Shown here piece by piece: positions 1 through 7,918 of a stretch of DNA of 64,000 nucleotides. The notes under the pieces were generated by a model. It was not told the DNA's origin. It made no database searches and saw nothing but the letters and a program-made list of their open reading frames with translations. Location of the stretch: the NCBI GenBank assembly GCA_963707905.1, contig CAVPSA010000005.1:145544-209543 (forward strand), in the 5' to 3' direction. The DNA is from DASXKD01 sp963707905 (GTDB lineage: Bacteria; Actinomycetota; Actinomycetes; Streptosporangiales; Streptosporangiaceae). The stretch's first letter is position 1. The number at the start of each line of letters is the position of its first letter. The translations under genes and the position numbers were made by a program.

Positions 1-2
1 GC

Positions 3-827
3 GGCAGCCTCGCGCGGACCGTGTCGCTGGGCAGCGGCCCGGTGCACGCGCTGACCTTTCTCACCCTGGCCGTTCCGCTGCTGTTCGGGATGTTCTGGGG
101 CAGCCCCGCCGTGGCCAGGGAACGGGAGACCGGGACCGTGCAGTTCGCGTGGACACAGTCGGTCACCCGATGGCGCTGGCTGTCGGCCACGACCGGCTGG
201 CTGCTGCTCGCGGCCGCGGTCTTCGGCGGCGCGGTCGCCGGGATCATCACCTGGTGGTACGCGCCGGTGAACGCCCTTCGACAGGGCCAGTTCACGCATG
301 GCTTCTTCGACATCCAGGGCATCGTCCCGATCGGGTACGCGGTGTTCGCGGTGGCGCTGGGGATTGCCGCCGGGGCGCTGATCGGCCGGTCGCTGCCGGC
401 GCTCGCGGTGACCGGCGGCGTGTTCCTCGCCGTCCGCATAGCGGTCACGTACTGGGTGCGGGTGCACTACATGCCCGCGGTCACCACCATCTACAGCGTG
501 ACCCAGAGCTTCACCCCGAAGGGGCAGTTCTGGCCGCTCGCACAGGGCGTGGTGCTGCCCGGCGGCCAGCTCAGCACCGGCATGAGCGTCGGCCCCGGGT
601 TCGTAGCCAATACCCCGGGGAGCACGCTTCCCGCCGCCTGCCAGCCTCTCGGCCCGGTCAACTCCGTGCTCGCGTGCTTGAGGCGGCTCGGCTACCACTC
701 GTTCACGACCTATCAGCCGGGCTACCGGTTCTGGCCGTTCCAGTTCATCGAGACCGGCATCTTCGTGGCGCTCGCCGGCGCTCTGATCGCGGTCACGTTC
801 CTCGCCGTCCGGCGGAGGGACGCATAG
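3..827 (+). CDS. ABC-2 type transporter permease, 5' end outside window
   Basis: The reading frame is open from base 3 through a GTG at 21 with no stop before it, so the true start probably lies left of the window. The visible part is very hydrophobic, with membrane segments at roughly residues 8-28, 52-78, 98-122, 126-146 and 243-263 counted from the GTG. The stretch ARERETGTVQFAWTQSVTR near residue 32 resembles permeases that work with a DrrA-like ATPase in actinobacterial ABC exporters. It would be a cytoplasmic-membrane subunit; the ATPase should lie upstream, outside the window. The substrate cannot be told. The next gene is convergent and a hairpin separates them. Confidence 0.7.
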   Translation, partial: GSLARTVSLGSGPVHALTFLTLAVPLLFGMFWGSPAVARERETGTVQFAWTQSVTRWRWLSATTGWLLLAAAVFGGAVAGIITWWYAPVNALRQGQFTHGFFDIQGIVPIGYAVFAVALGIAAGALIGRSLPALAVTGGVFLAVRIAVTYWVRVHYMPAVTTIYSVTQSFTPKGQFWPLAQGVVLPGGQLSTGMSVGPGFVANTPGSTLPAACQPLGPVNSVLACLRRLGYHSFTTYQPGYRFWPFQFIETGIFVALAGALIAVTFLAVRRRDA

Positions 828-903
828 GCCGAGGCCGGCTCGGTCTTCCGCCACGAGACCGGCGGCACGCTCATCCGCAAGGAACTGGGCTAGCTGCTGG
901 GTT

Positions 904-927
904 CCCCGGGCGGCGGGTTGCCCGGGG
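904..927. terminator. Hairpin between convergent genes
   Basis: CCCCGGGC at 904-911 pairs perfectly with GCCCGGGG at 920-927 around an 8-base loop. It lies between the ends of the permease (stop at 827) and kstD (stop at 963), so it could terminate both. No T-run follows, as is usual in high-GC actinobacteria. Confidence 0.55.
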
Positions 928-962
928 AGGACACGTGCCACGGGGTGCGTAGGGCATGAAAA

Positions 963-2624
963 TCAGTGCGCGCCGGCGAGGTCGAGCGCGGCGATGTAGC
1001 CGAACGTCATCGCCGGGCCGATCGTGGCGCCCGCGCCGGCGTAGCTGTGCCCCATGACGGCGGCGCTGGTGTTGCCCGCCGCGTACAGCCCGGGGATCGG
1101 GGTGCCGTCGGCGCGCAGCACCCGGGCCCGCTCGTCGGTGCGCAGGCCGCCCTTGGTGCCGAGGTCGCCGGGGACGATCTTGACGGCGTAGAACGGCGGG
1201 GTGTCCAGTGGCGCGAGGTTCGGGTTGGGGTGCCGCCGCGGGTCGCCGTAGTACCGGTCGTATGCCGAGTCGCCGCGGTGGAAGTCCTCGTCCCTGCCCG
1301 TTTGGGCGAAGCCGTTGAACCTGGTCACGGTCGCGGCCAGCGCGTGGCGGTCCAGGCCGGCGCTGGTGGCCAGTTCGGCGACCGTGGCGGCGCGGTGCAC
1401 CGAGCCCACCGCCGACCAGCGCCGGGGCAGTGACCGGCCCGGTGGCAGGCCCGCGAACACATAGCTGTTCCGGTACCGCTGGTCGAAGATCAGCCAGGAC
1501 GGGATGTGCGGAATGGCGTCGGTGTGCCCCGCGTACATGGCGTGCACCGCGTCGACGTACGGCGCGGACTCGTTCACGAAGCGCTGGCCGGCGCCGTTGA
1601 CCAGCAGGCAGCCGGGCAGGCTGCGCTCGGCCAGGCAGAAGTAAGGGCCGGACGGCAGCGGGATGGACGGGCCCCACCAGGCGTCGTCCATCAGGTCGAG
1701 CGCGGCACCCGCCGCCTCGCCCGCGGTGATCGCATCGCCGGTGTTGCCGGGCGACCCGGTGGTCCACTCGGCGCCGACCGGCGGGCGCTGGTAGTGCTGC
1801 CGCATCACGGCGTTGCGCTCGAAGCCGCCCGCCGCCAGCACCACACCGCGGCTCGCCCGGATCAGCGCGGGCTGGCCGTCGCGGGTCACCGCCACTCCGG
1901 CAGCCCGGCCGTCCTGCAGGTGCAGGCCGGTCATCGGGGTGTCCAGCCAGACCGGAACCTGCCGGGCCGCCAGGCCCGCCCGCAGGCCCGCGGCCAGTGC
2001 CTGGCCCATGCTGAGCACGTGCTGCCGGAGCAGGCGGGTGCGGGCCATCCGGCCGGCGACCTTCACGCTGGCGAGCACCGCCCGGGGATGCCGGGGGCCC
2101 AGGCTCAGCCAGCGGTAGTCGGCCTGGGTGATCGTCACGCCGGGCGGTGTGGGCAGGTAGGGCGGGTTGAGATGCGCCAGTTCTGCGCCGAGGACCCGGC
2201 CGTCCATGGGCCGCGGTTCGATGCTGCGGCCCTTGGCCAGGCCGCCCGGGGCTTCCGGGTAATAGTCGGCGTAGCCCGGCACCCAGGCGAAGTCCACCGG
2301 GGTGTGCGCGCGCACGAAATCCAGCATGGCCGGGCCCTGTTCGAGCAGTGCCAACTGCCGTTCGGCGCTCACGCAGCCGTCCGCGACGTGGGCCAGGTAG
2401 GCGCGGGCCTGCTCGGGCGTGTCGGCGACCCCGGCCCGGCGCAGCACCTCGTTCCCGGGTACCCACAGGCCGCCGCCGGAACGGGCGGTGGAGCCGCCGA
2501 ACCGGCCGGTCTTCTCGATCACCACGACCCGCAGGCCGTGGTGCGCGGCCGCGAGCGCGGCGGTCATCCCGGCGGCGCCACTGCCCACCACCACGACCTC
2601 GAACTCGCACCTGTCCGTTGTCAC
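963..2624 (-). CDS. kstD: 3-ketosteroid delta1-dehydrogenase KstD
   Basis: FAD enzyme expected to introduce the C1-C2 double bond into ring A of 3-ketosteroids; with KshAB this opens ring B. The 553 residues begin with the dinucleotide-binding motif GSGAAGM (14-20) and FGGSTARSGGG (42-52). A Tyr cluster at 118-122 (GYADYYPE) and the C-terminal YAVKIVPGDLGTKGG carry the Tyr and Gly described as catalytic in Rhodococcus KstD1. GLYAAGNTSAAVMGHSY closes the FAD site. The start is GTG at 2624, with GGGAGG about 6 bases upstream. A KstR-type operator lies just upstream, at 2647-2660, shared with the divergent dehydrogenase at 2782. Its paralogue next door lacks the GTKGG signature, so this is the better KstD candidate. 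Confidence 0.92.
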   Translation of the reverse strand: MTTDRCEFEVVVVGSGAAGMTAALAAAHHGLRVVVIEKTGRFGGSTARSGGGLWVPGNEVLRRAGVADTPEQARAYLAHVADGCVSAERQLALLEQGPAMLDFVRAHTPVDFAWVPGYADYYPEAPGGLAKGRSIEPRPMDGRVLGAELAHLNPPYLPTPPGVTITQADYRWLSLGPRHPRAVLASVKVAGRMARTRLLRQHVLSMGQALAAGLRAGLAARQVPVWLDTPMTGLHLQDGRAAGVAVTRDGQPALIRASRGVVLAAGGFERNAVMRQHYQRPPVGAEWTTGSPGNTGDAITAGEAAGAALDLMDDAWWGPSIPLPSGPYFCLAERSLPGCLLVNGAGQRFVNESAPYVDAVHAMYAGHTDAIPHIPSWLIFDQRYRNSYVFAGLPPGRSLPRRWSAVGSVHRAATVAELATSAGLDRHALAATVTRFNGFAQTGRDEDFHRGDSAYDRYYGDPRRHPNPNLAPLDTPPFYAVKIVPGDLGTKGGLRTDERARVLRADGTPIPGLYAAGNTSAAVMGHSYAGAGATIGPAMTFGYIAALDLAGAH

Positions 2625-2646
2625 GGCGCCTCCCGGGCCCTCATAC

Positions 2647-2660
2647 TAGAACACGTTACA
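2647..2660. promoter_or_regulatory. KstR-type operator
   Basis: TAGAACACGTTACA matches the mycobacterial KstR consensus TnnAACnnGTTnnA at every fixed position. It sits between the divergent starts of kstD (2624) and the flavoprotein gene (2782), so one repressor site probably controls both. Confidence 0.88.
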
Positions 2661-2781
2661 GTTTTGGCCGAGAGGTCGGCAGCCCCGCGGCTTGGCCTGG
2701 GCGGCTGCCCACCGGGGGCGGCCATTGGCCGAGGGGCCGGCTGTTGCGGCGGCCAGCCGATCACGCCGAGCGGAGGCGCCG

Positions 2782-4368
2782 GTGCCCTGGGACGTCCAGG
2801 CGGACGTGGTCGTGGTGGGGTTCGGGGCGGCGGGCGCCTGTGCCGCGCTGGAGGCGGCGTCCCGCGGCTGTGACGTGGTGGTGCTCGACCGGTTCTGCGG
2901 CGGTGGCGCTACCGCCCTGTCCGGCGGGGTGATCTACGCGGGCGGGGGCACGCCGTGGCAGCGTGCGGCCGGTGTCACCGACACCGCCGAGGCGATGTTC
3001 GGCTACCTGAGCACCGAGGTCGGGGACGCCGTGTCCGCCGCTACGCTGCGCGAGTTCTGCGACGGCAGCGCTTCGATGCTGGCCTGGCTGCAAGGCCATG
3101 GCGTGCCGTTCGAGGGGAGCCTGTGCCCGGACAAGACCTCTTACCCGTCCAACCGGCACTACCTGTACTACTCCGGCAGCGAACTGTCCGCCGCAGGCGT
3201 GGCTCCGCCCGCGCCGCGGGGGCACCGGGTCCGCGGCCGCGGCACCTCGGGCAGCGTGCTTTTCGCCCGGCTGGCCCGCGCCGTGCGCAGGTCCGGCGTG
3301 CGGGTGCGGTGGCAGACCACCGCGCACACGCTGATCACCGATCCGGCCGGCCGGGTGACCGGGGTGGAGTGCCGGACCCTGCGCGGCGCGCCGGCCTGGG
3401 CCCAGATCGCGCACCGGGAACTGCACCGGTGGTCCGCCAAGCCCTACCTGTATGCGCCCAAGCTGGGCCGGCTGCTGCACCGGCCGGTGGCCTGGCTGGA
3501 GGAACAGTACGGCCAGCCGCTGCGGATCCGGGCGCGCCGCGGGGTGGTGCTGGCGGCCGGCGGGTTCGTGGGCAACCGGCCGATGATGCGCGAGCACGCC
3601 CCGGCCTACCGTGGCGGGCTGCCGCTGGGCACGCCCGGCGACGACGGCAGCGGGATCCGGCTCGGCGTCTCGGCCGGTGGAGCGACCGCATTCTTGGGCC
3701 GGGTGTCCGTCTGGCGCTTCCTCAGCCCGCCGTCCGCCCTGCTGAGCGGGGTGCTGGTGGGCCGGGACGGGCGGCGGGTGTGCGACGAGTCGCGCTACGG
3801 CGCGGCCGTCGGGGCGGCGATGATGTCCGGGCACGGCGGCCAGGCCTGGCTGCTGGCGGACCGGGCCACGCTGGCCCGGGCCCGGCGCCAGTTGCGCGGC
3901 CCGGCGCTGTGGTTCCAGCGGCTCCAGGGCGTGTACTTGCTCACGGCGGCGCGGGTGCGCGGGCCCTCGATCGCGGCGGTGGCGGCTCGCGCCGGCGTCG
4001 ACCCCGCCGGGCTGACCGCGACCCTGGAGGCCCACAACGCGGCCGCGGCCGCCGGGCGTCCCGACCCGGCGGGCAAACCTGCCGACCTGGTCCGGCCGCA
4101 GGACCAGCCGCCGTTCTCGCTCATCGACTGTTCGGTCCGGCCGCGGCTGGCCTACCCCGCGCCGATGCTGACCCTCGGGGGGCTGGTGGTCGCCGAGGAC
4201 ACCGGGCAGGTGCGCCGGGGCGACGGCACCGTGGTGCCCGGCCTGTACGCGGCGGGGCGCACCGCGGTCGGCCTGTGCTCGCACTCCTATGTCAGTGGGC
4301 TGTCCCTGGCCGACTGCGTGTTCTCCGGCCGCCGGGCAGGGCGCAGCGCCGCGGCCGCGCCAAATTGA
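2782..4368 (+). CDS. FAD-binding dehydrogenase of the KstD/fumarate reductase superfamily
   Basis: A 528-residue flavoprotein. The N-terminal VVVVGFGAAGACAALEAAS binds the FAD ADP moiety; GGGATALSGG follows near residue 45, and a second FAD segment (GLYAAGRTAVGLCSHSY) is near the C-terminus. It resembles the mycobacterial Rv0785 type more than KstD and lacks the GTKGG motif. The frame opens at a TTG at 2692, but the GTG at 2782 has GGAGG at 2772-2776 in front of it and puts the FAD motif at the N-terminus, so I chose it. It is divergent from kstD and shares its KstR-type operator, which predicts steroid induction. A role as a second steroid or bile-acid ring dehydrogenase is inference. Confidence 0.8.
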   Translation: MPWDVQADVVVVGFGAAGACAALEAASRGCDVVVLDRFCGGGATALSGGVIYAGGGTPWQRAAGVTDTAEAMFGYLSTEVGDAVSAATLREFCDGSASMLAWLQGHGVPFEGSLCPDKTSYPSNRHYLYYSGSELSAAGVAPPAPRGHRVRGRGTSGSVLFARLARAVRRSGVRVRWQTTAHTLITDPAGRVTGVECRTLRGAPAWAQIAHRELHRWSAKPYLYAPKLGRLLHRPVAWLEEQYGQPLRIRARRGVVLAAGGFVGNRPMMREHAPAYRGGLPLGTPGDDGSGIRLGVSAGGATAFLGRVSVWRFLSPPSALLSGVLVGRDGRRVCDESRYGAAVGAAMMSGHGGQAWLLADRATLARARRQLRGPALWFQRLQGVYLLTAARVRGPSIAAVAARAGVDPAGLTATLEAHNAAAAAGRPDPAGKPADLVRPQDQPPFSLIDCSVRPRLAYPAPMLTLGGLVVAEDTGQVRRGDGTVVPGLYAAGRTAVGLCSHSYVSGLSLADCVFSGRRAGRSAAAAPN

Positions 4369-4400
4369 CAACCCAGACTAGTATGCGCAGACTAATCTGC
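4365..4400 (+). promoter_or_regulatory. Promoter/operator region of the PadR gene
   Basis: TTGACA at 4365-4370 overlaps the stop of the upstream gene. Downstream are two AGACTA copies (4375-4380, 4389-4394), the second inside a near-palindrome, GCAGACTAATCTGC (4387-4400), that ends one base before the ATG. This looks like an autoregulatory PadR operator. There is no ribosome site between it and the ATG, so a leaderless transcript is possible. Confidence 0.4.
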
Positions 4401-4401
4401 G

Positions 4402-5028
4402 ATGAACCTCAGCCGCCTCATGATCCTCGGCCTGCTGGCCGGGCGCGGTCCTATGCACGGTCACCAGGTCCGGCGGACCGCTGAGCTGACGAATGCCGAG
4501 GTGTGGGGCGGGATCACCGGCGGGGCACTGTACGCGGAGCTGCGCAAGCTGGACGGCGAAGGGCTGATCGAAGCCCTCCGCGAGGAGCAGGTGGGCCGGC
4601 GCCCGGCCCGCACGGTGTACCAGATCACCAAGGAAGGGCACCTGGAACTGGCCGTCCAGCGGGACGCGGCGCTGGATGTCGTCTTCGGGTCCGCCGACCC
4701 GGTGTCGGTCGTGCTGCTGTTCGCCGCCGGGGCGGACGCAGCGGAACTGGCCGAACGGCTGGCGGCCCGGCGCCGCCGGATCGCGGGACAGCTAGAGGCG
4801 ATGGCCACGGAGCGCGAGCGGCTGACCGGGCAGGGCGTGTTGCCGGCGCTGGCGGTGGCCGCGTTCCGCCGCGGCGAGCTGCGGCTCGAAGCGGAGCTGC
4901 GCTGGCACGAGGAGTTCGAGCGCGAGCTTGCGGCCGGCCCGGCTGGCGGCCTGGCCGGCCGGACCGCGCCTCTGCACGCGATCAGCCGGCCGCCCGGTCC
5001 CCGTCCCGCGCAACGCGCCGGGCGGTGA
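4402..5028 (+). CDS. PadR-family transcriptional regulator
   Basis: 208 residues. The N-terminal winged helix-turn-helix (about 1-85) has the PadR pattern MILGLLAGRGPMHGHQV, then GALYAELRKLDGEGLI and GRRPARTVYQIT. The C-terminal half is helical and charged, as in PadR dimerisation domains. PadR proteins usually repress adjacent genes and sense small molecules. The start at 4402 is set by the family N-terminus, since no Shine-Dalgarno sequence is visible. Its stop at 5026-5028 overlaps a GTG that could start the next gene, so the two are probably one operon. It has no KstR site of its own; a link with steroid metabolism is only by position. Confidence 0.85.
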   Translation: MNLSRLMILGLLAGRGPMHGHQVRRTAELTNAEVWGGITGGALYAELRKLDGEGLIEALREEQVGRRPARTVYQITKEGHLELAVQRDAALDVVFGSADPVSVVLLFAAGADAAELAERLAARRRRIAGQLEAMATERERLTGQGVLPALAVAAFRRGELRLEAELRWHEEFERELAAGPAGGLAGRTAPLHAISRPPGPRPAQRAGR

Positions 5029-5084
5029 CGTGCGATGACCGAGCGGGTGGTGGCCCAGCGCGGCAGTACAGTCGCGGCGGCGCG

Positions 5085-5576
5085 GTGAGGCCGGCTCCGG
5101 CGGCCGCTGGGCAGCCCGGCCGGGGGGGCCAGGCGGGCCGGCTGCTCGCGGTCAACTTCGCTGCCTGCCTGCTCCTGCTGATCCAGTACCTGCTCGGCAT
5201 GGTGGTCAACCTCTACGTAGTGCTCCCCGGCCGGCATCCAGGCACCGGAGCCCACGACTACTTCACCGGCGCGGCGTCGGGCCTGCGCTGGGTGATCGCG
5301 CAGGGCCCGCCCTGGGCCGCCGCGCACGCCGCACTGGGGCTGGCGCTGGTGCTTGCGGCGGTCGCCAGCATCGCGCTGACCCGGGGGAACGGCCGCCCGG
5401 CCCTGGGCACGTCGGTGCTCGGCGCGCTGGCCATCGTGGGCGCCGGGTTCAACGGGGTGAGCTTCCTTGATTACGGCCATGCGTTCAGTTCGATGATCAT
5501 GGCGGGCCTCTGGGCGCTGGCGCTCGCCTGCTACCTCACCGGCATGTTCCTCGCCGCACGCCGCCGCGCCGGCTGA
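5085..5576 (+). CDS. Small four-helix membrane protein
   Basis: 163 residues from the GTG at 5085. A longer form from the GTG at 5025 (183 residues) overlaps the PadR stop as GTGA and is equally possible. Four membrane segments are evident: LLAVNFAACLLLLIQYLLG near the start, AAAHAALGLALVLAAVASIA, a middle segment around GALAIVGAGFNGVSF, and a last one ending LTGMFLAARRR. I do not recognise a named family. Its position behind a PadR regulator suggests it is the regulated target. It is convergent with the next gene. Confidence 0.6.
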   Translation: MRPAPAAAGQPGRGGQAGRLLAVNFAACLLLLIQYLLGMVVNLYVVLPGRHPGTGAHDYFTGAASGLRWVIAQGPPWAAAHAALGLALVLAAVASIALTRGNGRPALGTSVLGALAIVGAGFNGVSFLDYGHAFSSMIMAGLWALALACYLTGMFLAARRRAG

Positions 5577-5674
5577 GCCCCGGAAACGGCAGGCACCGCC
5601 GCTGCCGCCCGCGTGCCTTCCCGGCGCCGACCGCTAAAGAAGTCAAGATCATGGCTGTAGTCACAGCCCGGCGC

Positions 5675-6307
5675 CTAGACGGCTCCTCTGCAGCGCGCAT
5701 TCCTTGCGGCCTGGCGTGAGAACTGGCGTGCCTGCGTGTTCAACGAGCGGCCAGTTGCAAACAGAATCCGGTCCTGCCGTTTGGCGTCAGCGAGGGCCTT
5801 TCCCCCGAGATAGACCGCCGACGACGGTTCGGGGATCAGCTGCCCACCGAGTGAGCGGATGGCCGTGACATCGACTTCAACAACCTTGAGGTTCTGTTGC
5901 ACACCGATCAGTTCACCGCGCAGCTTCGCCAGGTCAGACTGCAGGCGTTCCAAGCGGCCGGCCACATTTTGGGCATCGCGTTCGACCGTTCGGGAAGCAC
6001 TGATCTTCTCCGGGCATCCCGCCCGCTGCTCAGCGGTCCTGGCTGATGCCCCGGCCTTCAGCTCCTGGAACATCGCGGCAAGTTCCCCGCTGGCATCGGC
6101 CAGGAACCCCCCAGCAGTGAGGGTGCTGGCGTTCTGATCGAGCTGGAGGACATCGCTGCTAAGCCGGGCCTGGTCCCAGGAAACCAGCCGCAGGCTCGCC
6201 TGATGCACCTGCCAGCTGGCAAGGCCCGCCCCGGCCCCACCAGCGGCGATCGCAACAGCGCTCAGCGATACCAGGAACCAGCGCCGTCTCAGCCACAGTT
6301 GCGTCAT
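5675..6307 (-). CDS. Hypothetical membrane-anchored coiled-coil protein
   Basis: 210 residues from the ATG at 6307, which has GAAGGA 7 bases upstream; the frame extends to an ATG at 6355 without a ribosome site. One N-terminal membrane segment (WFLVSLSAVAIAAGGAGAGL) is followed by an extracytoplasmic region rich in charged and heptad-like stretches, such as RLERLQSDLAKLRGELIGVQ, which suggests a coiled coil. No enzyme motif is seen. Codon use is less GC-extreme than in the steroid genes, so it may be a separate acquisition. Function unknown. Confidence 0.55.
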   Translation of the reverse strand: MTQLWLRRRWFLVSLSAVAIAAGGAGAGLASWQVHQASLRLVSWDQARLSSDVLQLDQNASTLTAGGFLADASGELAAMFQELKAGASARTAEQRAGCPEKISASRTVERDAQNVAGRLERLQSDLAKLRGELIGVQQNLKVVEVDVTAIRSLGGQLIPEPSSAVYLGGKALADAKRQDRILFATGRSLNTQARQFSRQAARNARCRGAV

Positions 6308-6550
6308 CACTGGTCCTTCACCCCAGACACCAGCCCAGGGCCAAGCGGAACCCACGCCGCAGCCACCACCCTACCGCTCGGCGCCGGCACAAGCCCGGCA
6401 GACGACCGCCTAACCCCCAACAGCAGCCACACAACCGCCATACGTGGCGTGCGTCCACGGTACGATCCTCAGCCGCGCCGGTTGGCCCGCTGGCTGTGGA
6501 GAATGTGGTGGTTGCGCCAGCCATGACAAACGGATACGTGGCCGCCGGTG

Positions 6551-7573
6551 TCAGTAGGTGATGCTGACCTCGGGGGTGAGCGCCACGGACTGGCAGGCCA
6601 AAATGTAGCCGTCGGCGACGTCGTCGGCTTCCAGCACCTCGTTGTGCGCCATCTCCACCTGGCCCGCGGTGAGCTGGCAGGCGCACGCCCCGCAGATGCC
6701 CTGACGGCAGGAGAACGGCGCGGCCAGGCCCTGGTCGATGAGTACGTCGAGCATCCGCATCCCCGGCGGCCAGGCCAGCCGGTGGGTCGCGCCGTCCAGG
6801 CTGACCTCCAGGGCCGCGGCGATGCCCCCGGTCTCCTCCCTGGCCTCGAACGGGTTCTCCGCGAGCGAGAGGAAGCGCTCGACGTGCACCCGCTGCCCGG
6901 GCACGCCCAGCGTGCCGAGTGCCTGCCGGACCAGCGCGAGGTACGGGTCCGGGCCGCAGATGAACGGCTCGGCGCGGGCGTAGGGCCGGGTTAGTGCCGC
7001 CATCGCGGCCGCTGTCGGCGGGCCCTGCACCGAGTCCAGCCAGTGCACCACCACCAGCCGGTCCGCCGCCGCGGCGGCGAGGTCGCGCAGTTCGGATCCG
7101 AAGATCACGGACGCCTCGTCGCGGTTGGCGTAGACCAGCACGATCCGGCCGCGGCCGGCCGCCAGCACCGACTTGACGATGGAGATGACCGGGGTGATGC
7201 CGCTGCCGCCGGCGAACATCAGAAACTCGCCGTCCAGGGACGCCGGGCTGAACGTGCCGGCCGGGGGCAGCAGGTCGAGCACGGTCCCCGGCCGCGCGTT
7301 ATCGGCGATCCAGTTGGAGGCATAGCCGCCCGTCATCCGCTTGACGGTGATCGCCGGTGCGTCCCCGGCATGCGGCGAACTCGACAGCGAATAGCACCGC
7401 GCCACCGAGCCGCCCGCGCCGTCCGGGACCCGGACGGTCAGGAACTGGCCGGGCTGGTAGGCGAAGGTGCCCGCCAGGTGCGGCGGCACGGCCAGCACCA
7501 GGGAGCAGGCATCTCCGGCCTCCTGCACCACCTTGGCCACCGGCACCTGGTGGTATTCCCGCGGCCCGGTCAC
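6551..7573 (-). CDS. kshB: 3-ketosteroid 9alpha-hydroxylase reductase KshB
   Basis: NADH:ferredoxin-type reductase that passes electrons to the Rieske oxygenase KshA. Domains in order: an FAD domain with RCYSLSSSP at 59-67; an NAD domain with GGSGITP at 122-128 and CGPDPY; and a C-terminal plant-type [2Fe-2S] domain with Cys289, Cys294, Cys297 and Cys327 (Cx4Cx2Cx29C). This order is typical of KshB and other class IA-like reductases with a C-terminal ferredoxin. Start GTG at 7573. It follows a small Cys-containing gene and kshA on the same strand and is probably transcribed with them from the promoter at 9141-9172. Confidence 0.93.
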   Translation of the reverse strand: MTGPREYHQVPVAKVVQEAGDACSLVLAVPPHLAGTFAYQPGQFLTVRVPDGAGGSVARCYSLSSSPHAGDAPAITVKRMTGGYASNWIADNARPGTVLDLLPPAGTFSPASLDGEFLMFAGGSGITPVISIVKSVLAAGRGRIVLVYANRDEASVIFGSELRDLAAAAADRLVVVHWLDSVQGPPTAAAMAALTRPYARAEPFICGPDPYLALVRQALGTLGVPGQRVHVERFLSLAENPFEAREETGGIAAALEVSLDGATHRLAWPPGMRMLDVLIDQGLAAPFSCRQGICGACACQLTAGQVEMAHNEVLEADDVADGYILACQSVALTPEVSITY

Positions 7574-7586
7574 AGCGCACTGCTGG

Positions 7587-7916
7587 TCATGGCGGGGACA
7601 CGTCCAGGCGCCCCTGGAGCACGGCGCGCTCGATGCTGTCCCGCAGGCTGGCGCAGCCCTCGATCAGGGCCGACGGCTTGCCGTCCGCCGCGCCGGCGGT
7701 GAACTCGGCACAGGCCCGCACCGACTCGGGATTCCACTGCACGACGGTGTGCTGCGGGCTGAACTTGGCCACCTGGACGGCGGCGCCACAGCGGTCACAC
7801 CCGACCCACCGGTAACCGGTGCGCCGTTCGTCGGAGCCGCCCGCCTGGAGCGGGCGGCCCGCCTGTTGTGGCCTGCCCTCCCGGAGCGGACTGCCCGGCG
7901 GGCGCGGGCCCGGCAC
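7587..7916 (-). CDS. Small conserved CxxC protein between kshA and kshB
   Basis: About 109 residues from the GTG at 7916; a TTG at 7922 overlapping the kshA stop is an alternative start. The first 30 residues are Gly/Pro/Arg-rich and look unconserved. The core starts with TGYRWVGCDRCGAAVQVAKFSP, where CDRC forms a CxxC pair, and has further Cys in SVRACAEF and EGCASL. It is packed between kshA and kshB, 2 bases from the former and 13 from the latter, so it is surely in their operon. A metal-binding or electron-transfer accessory role for the hydroxylase is inference; I know no characterised member. Confidence 0.65.
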   Translation of the reverse strand: MPGPRPPGSPLREGRPQQAGRPLQAGGSDERRTGYRWVGCDRCGAAVQVAKFSPQHTVVQWNPESVRACAEFTAGAADGKPSALIEGCASLRDSIERAVLQGRLDVSPP

Positions 7917-7918
7917 GG

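Noticed and set aside
149..952. Long plus-strand open frame overlapping the ABC permease
   Set aside because: Arg/Gly/His-rich translation without family motifs; it is the +1 shadow of a high-GC gene.
871..2610. 579-codon minus-strand frame antiparallel in phase to kstD
   Set aside because: The in-frame product is Arg/Gly/Pro-rich; the kstD frame has all FAD motifs and a ribosome site.
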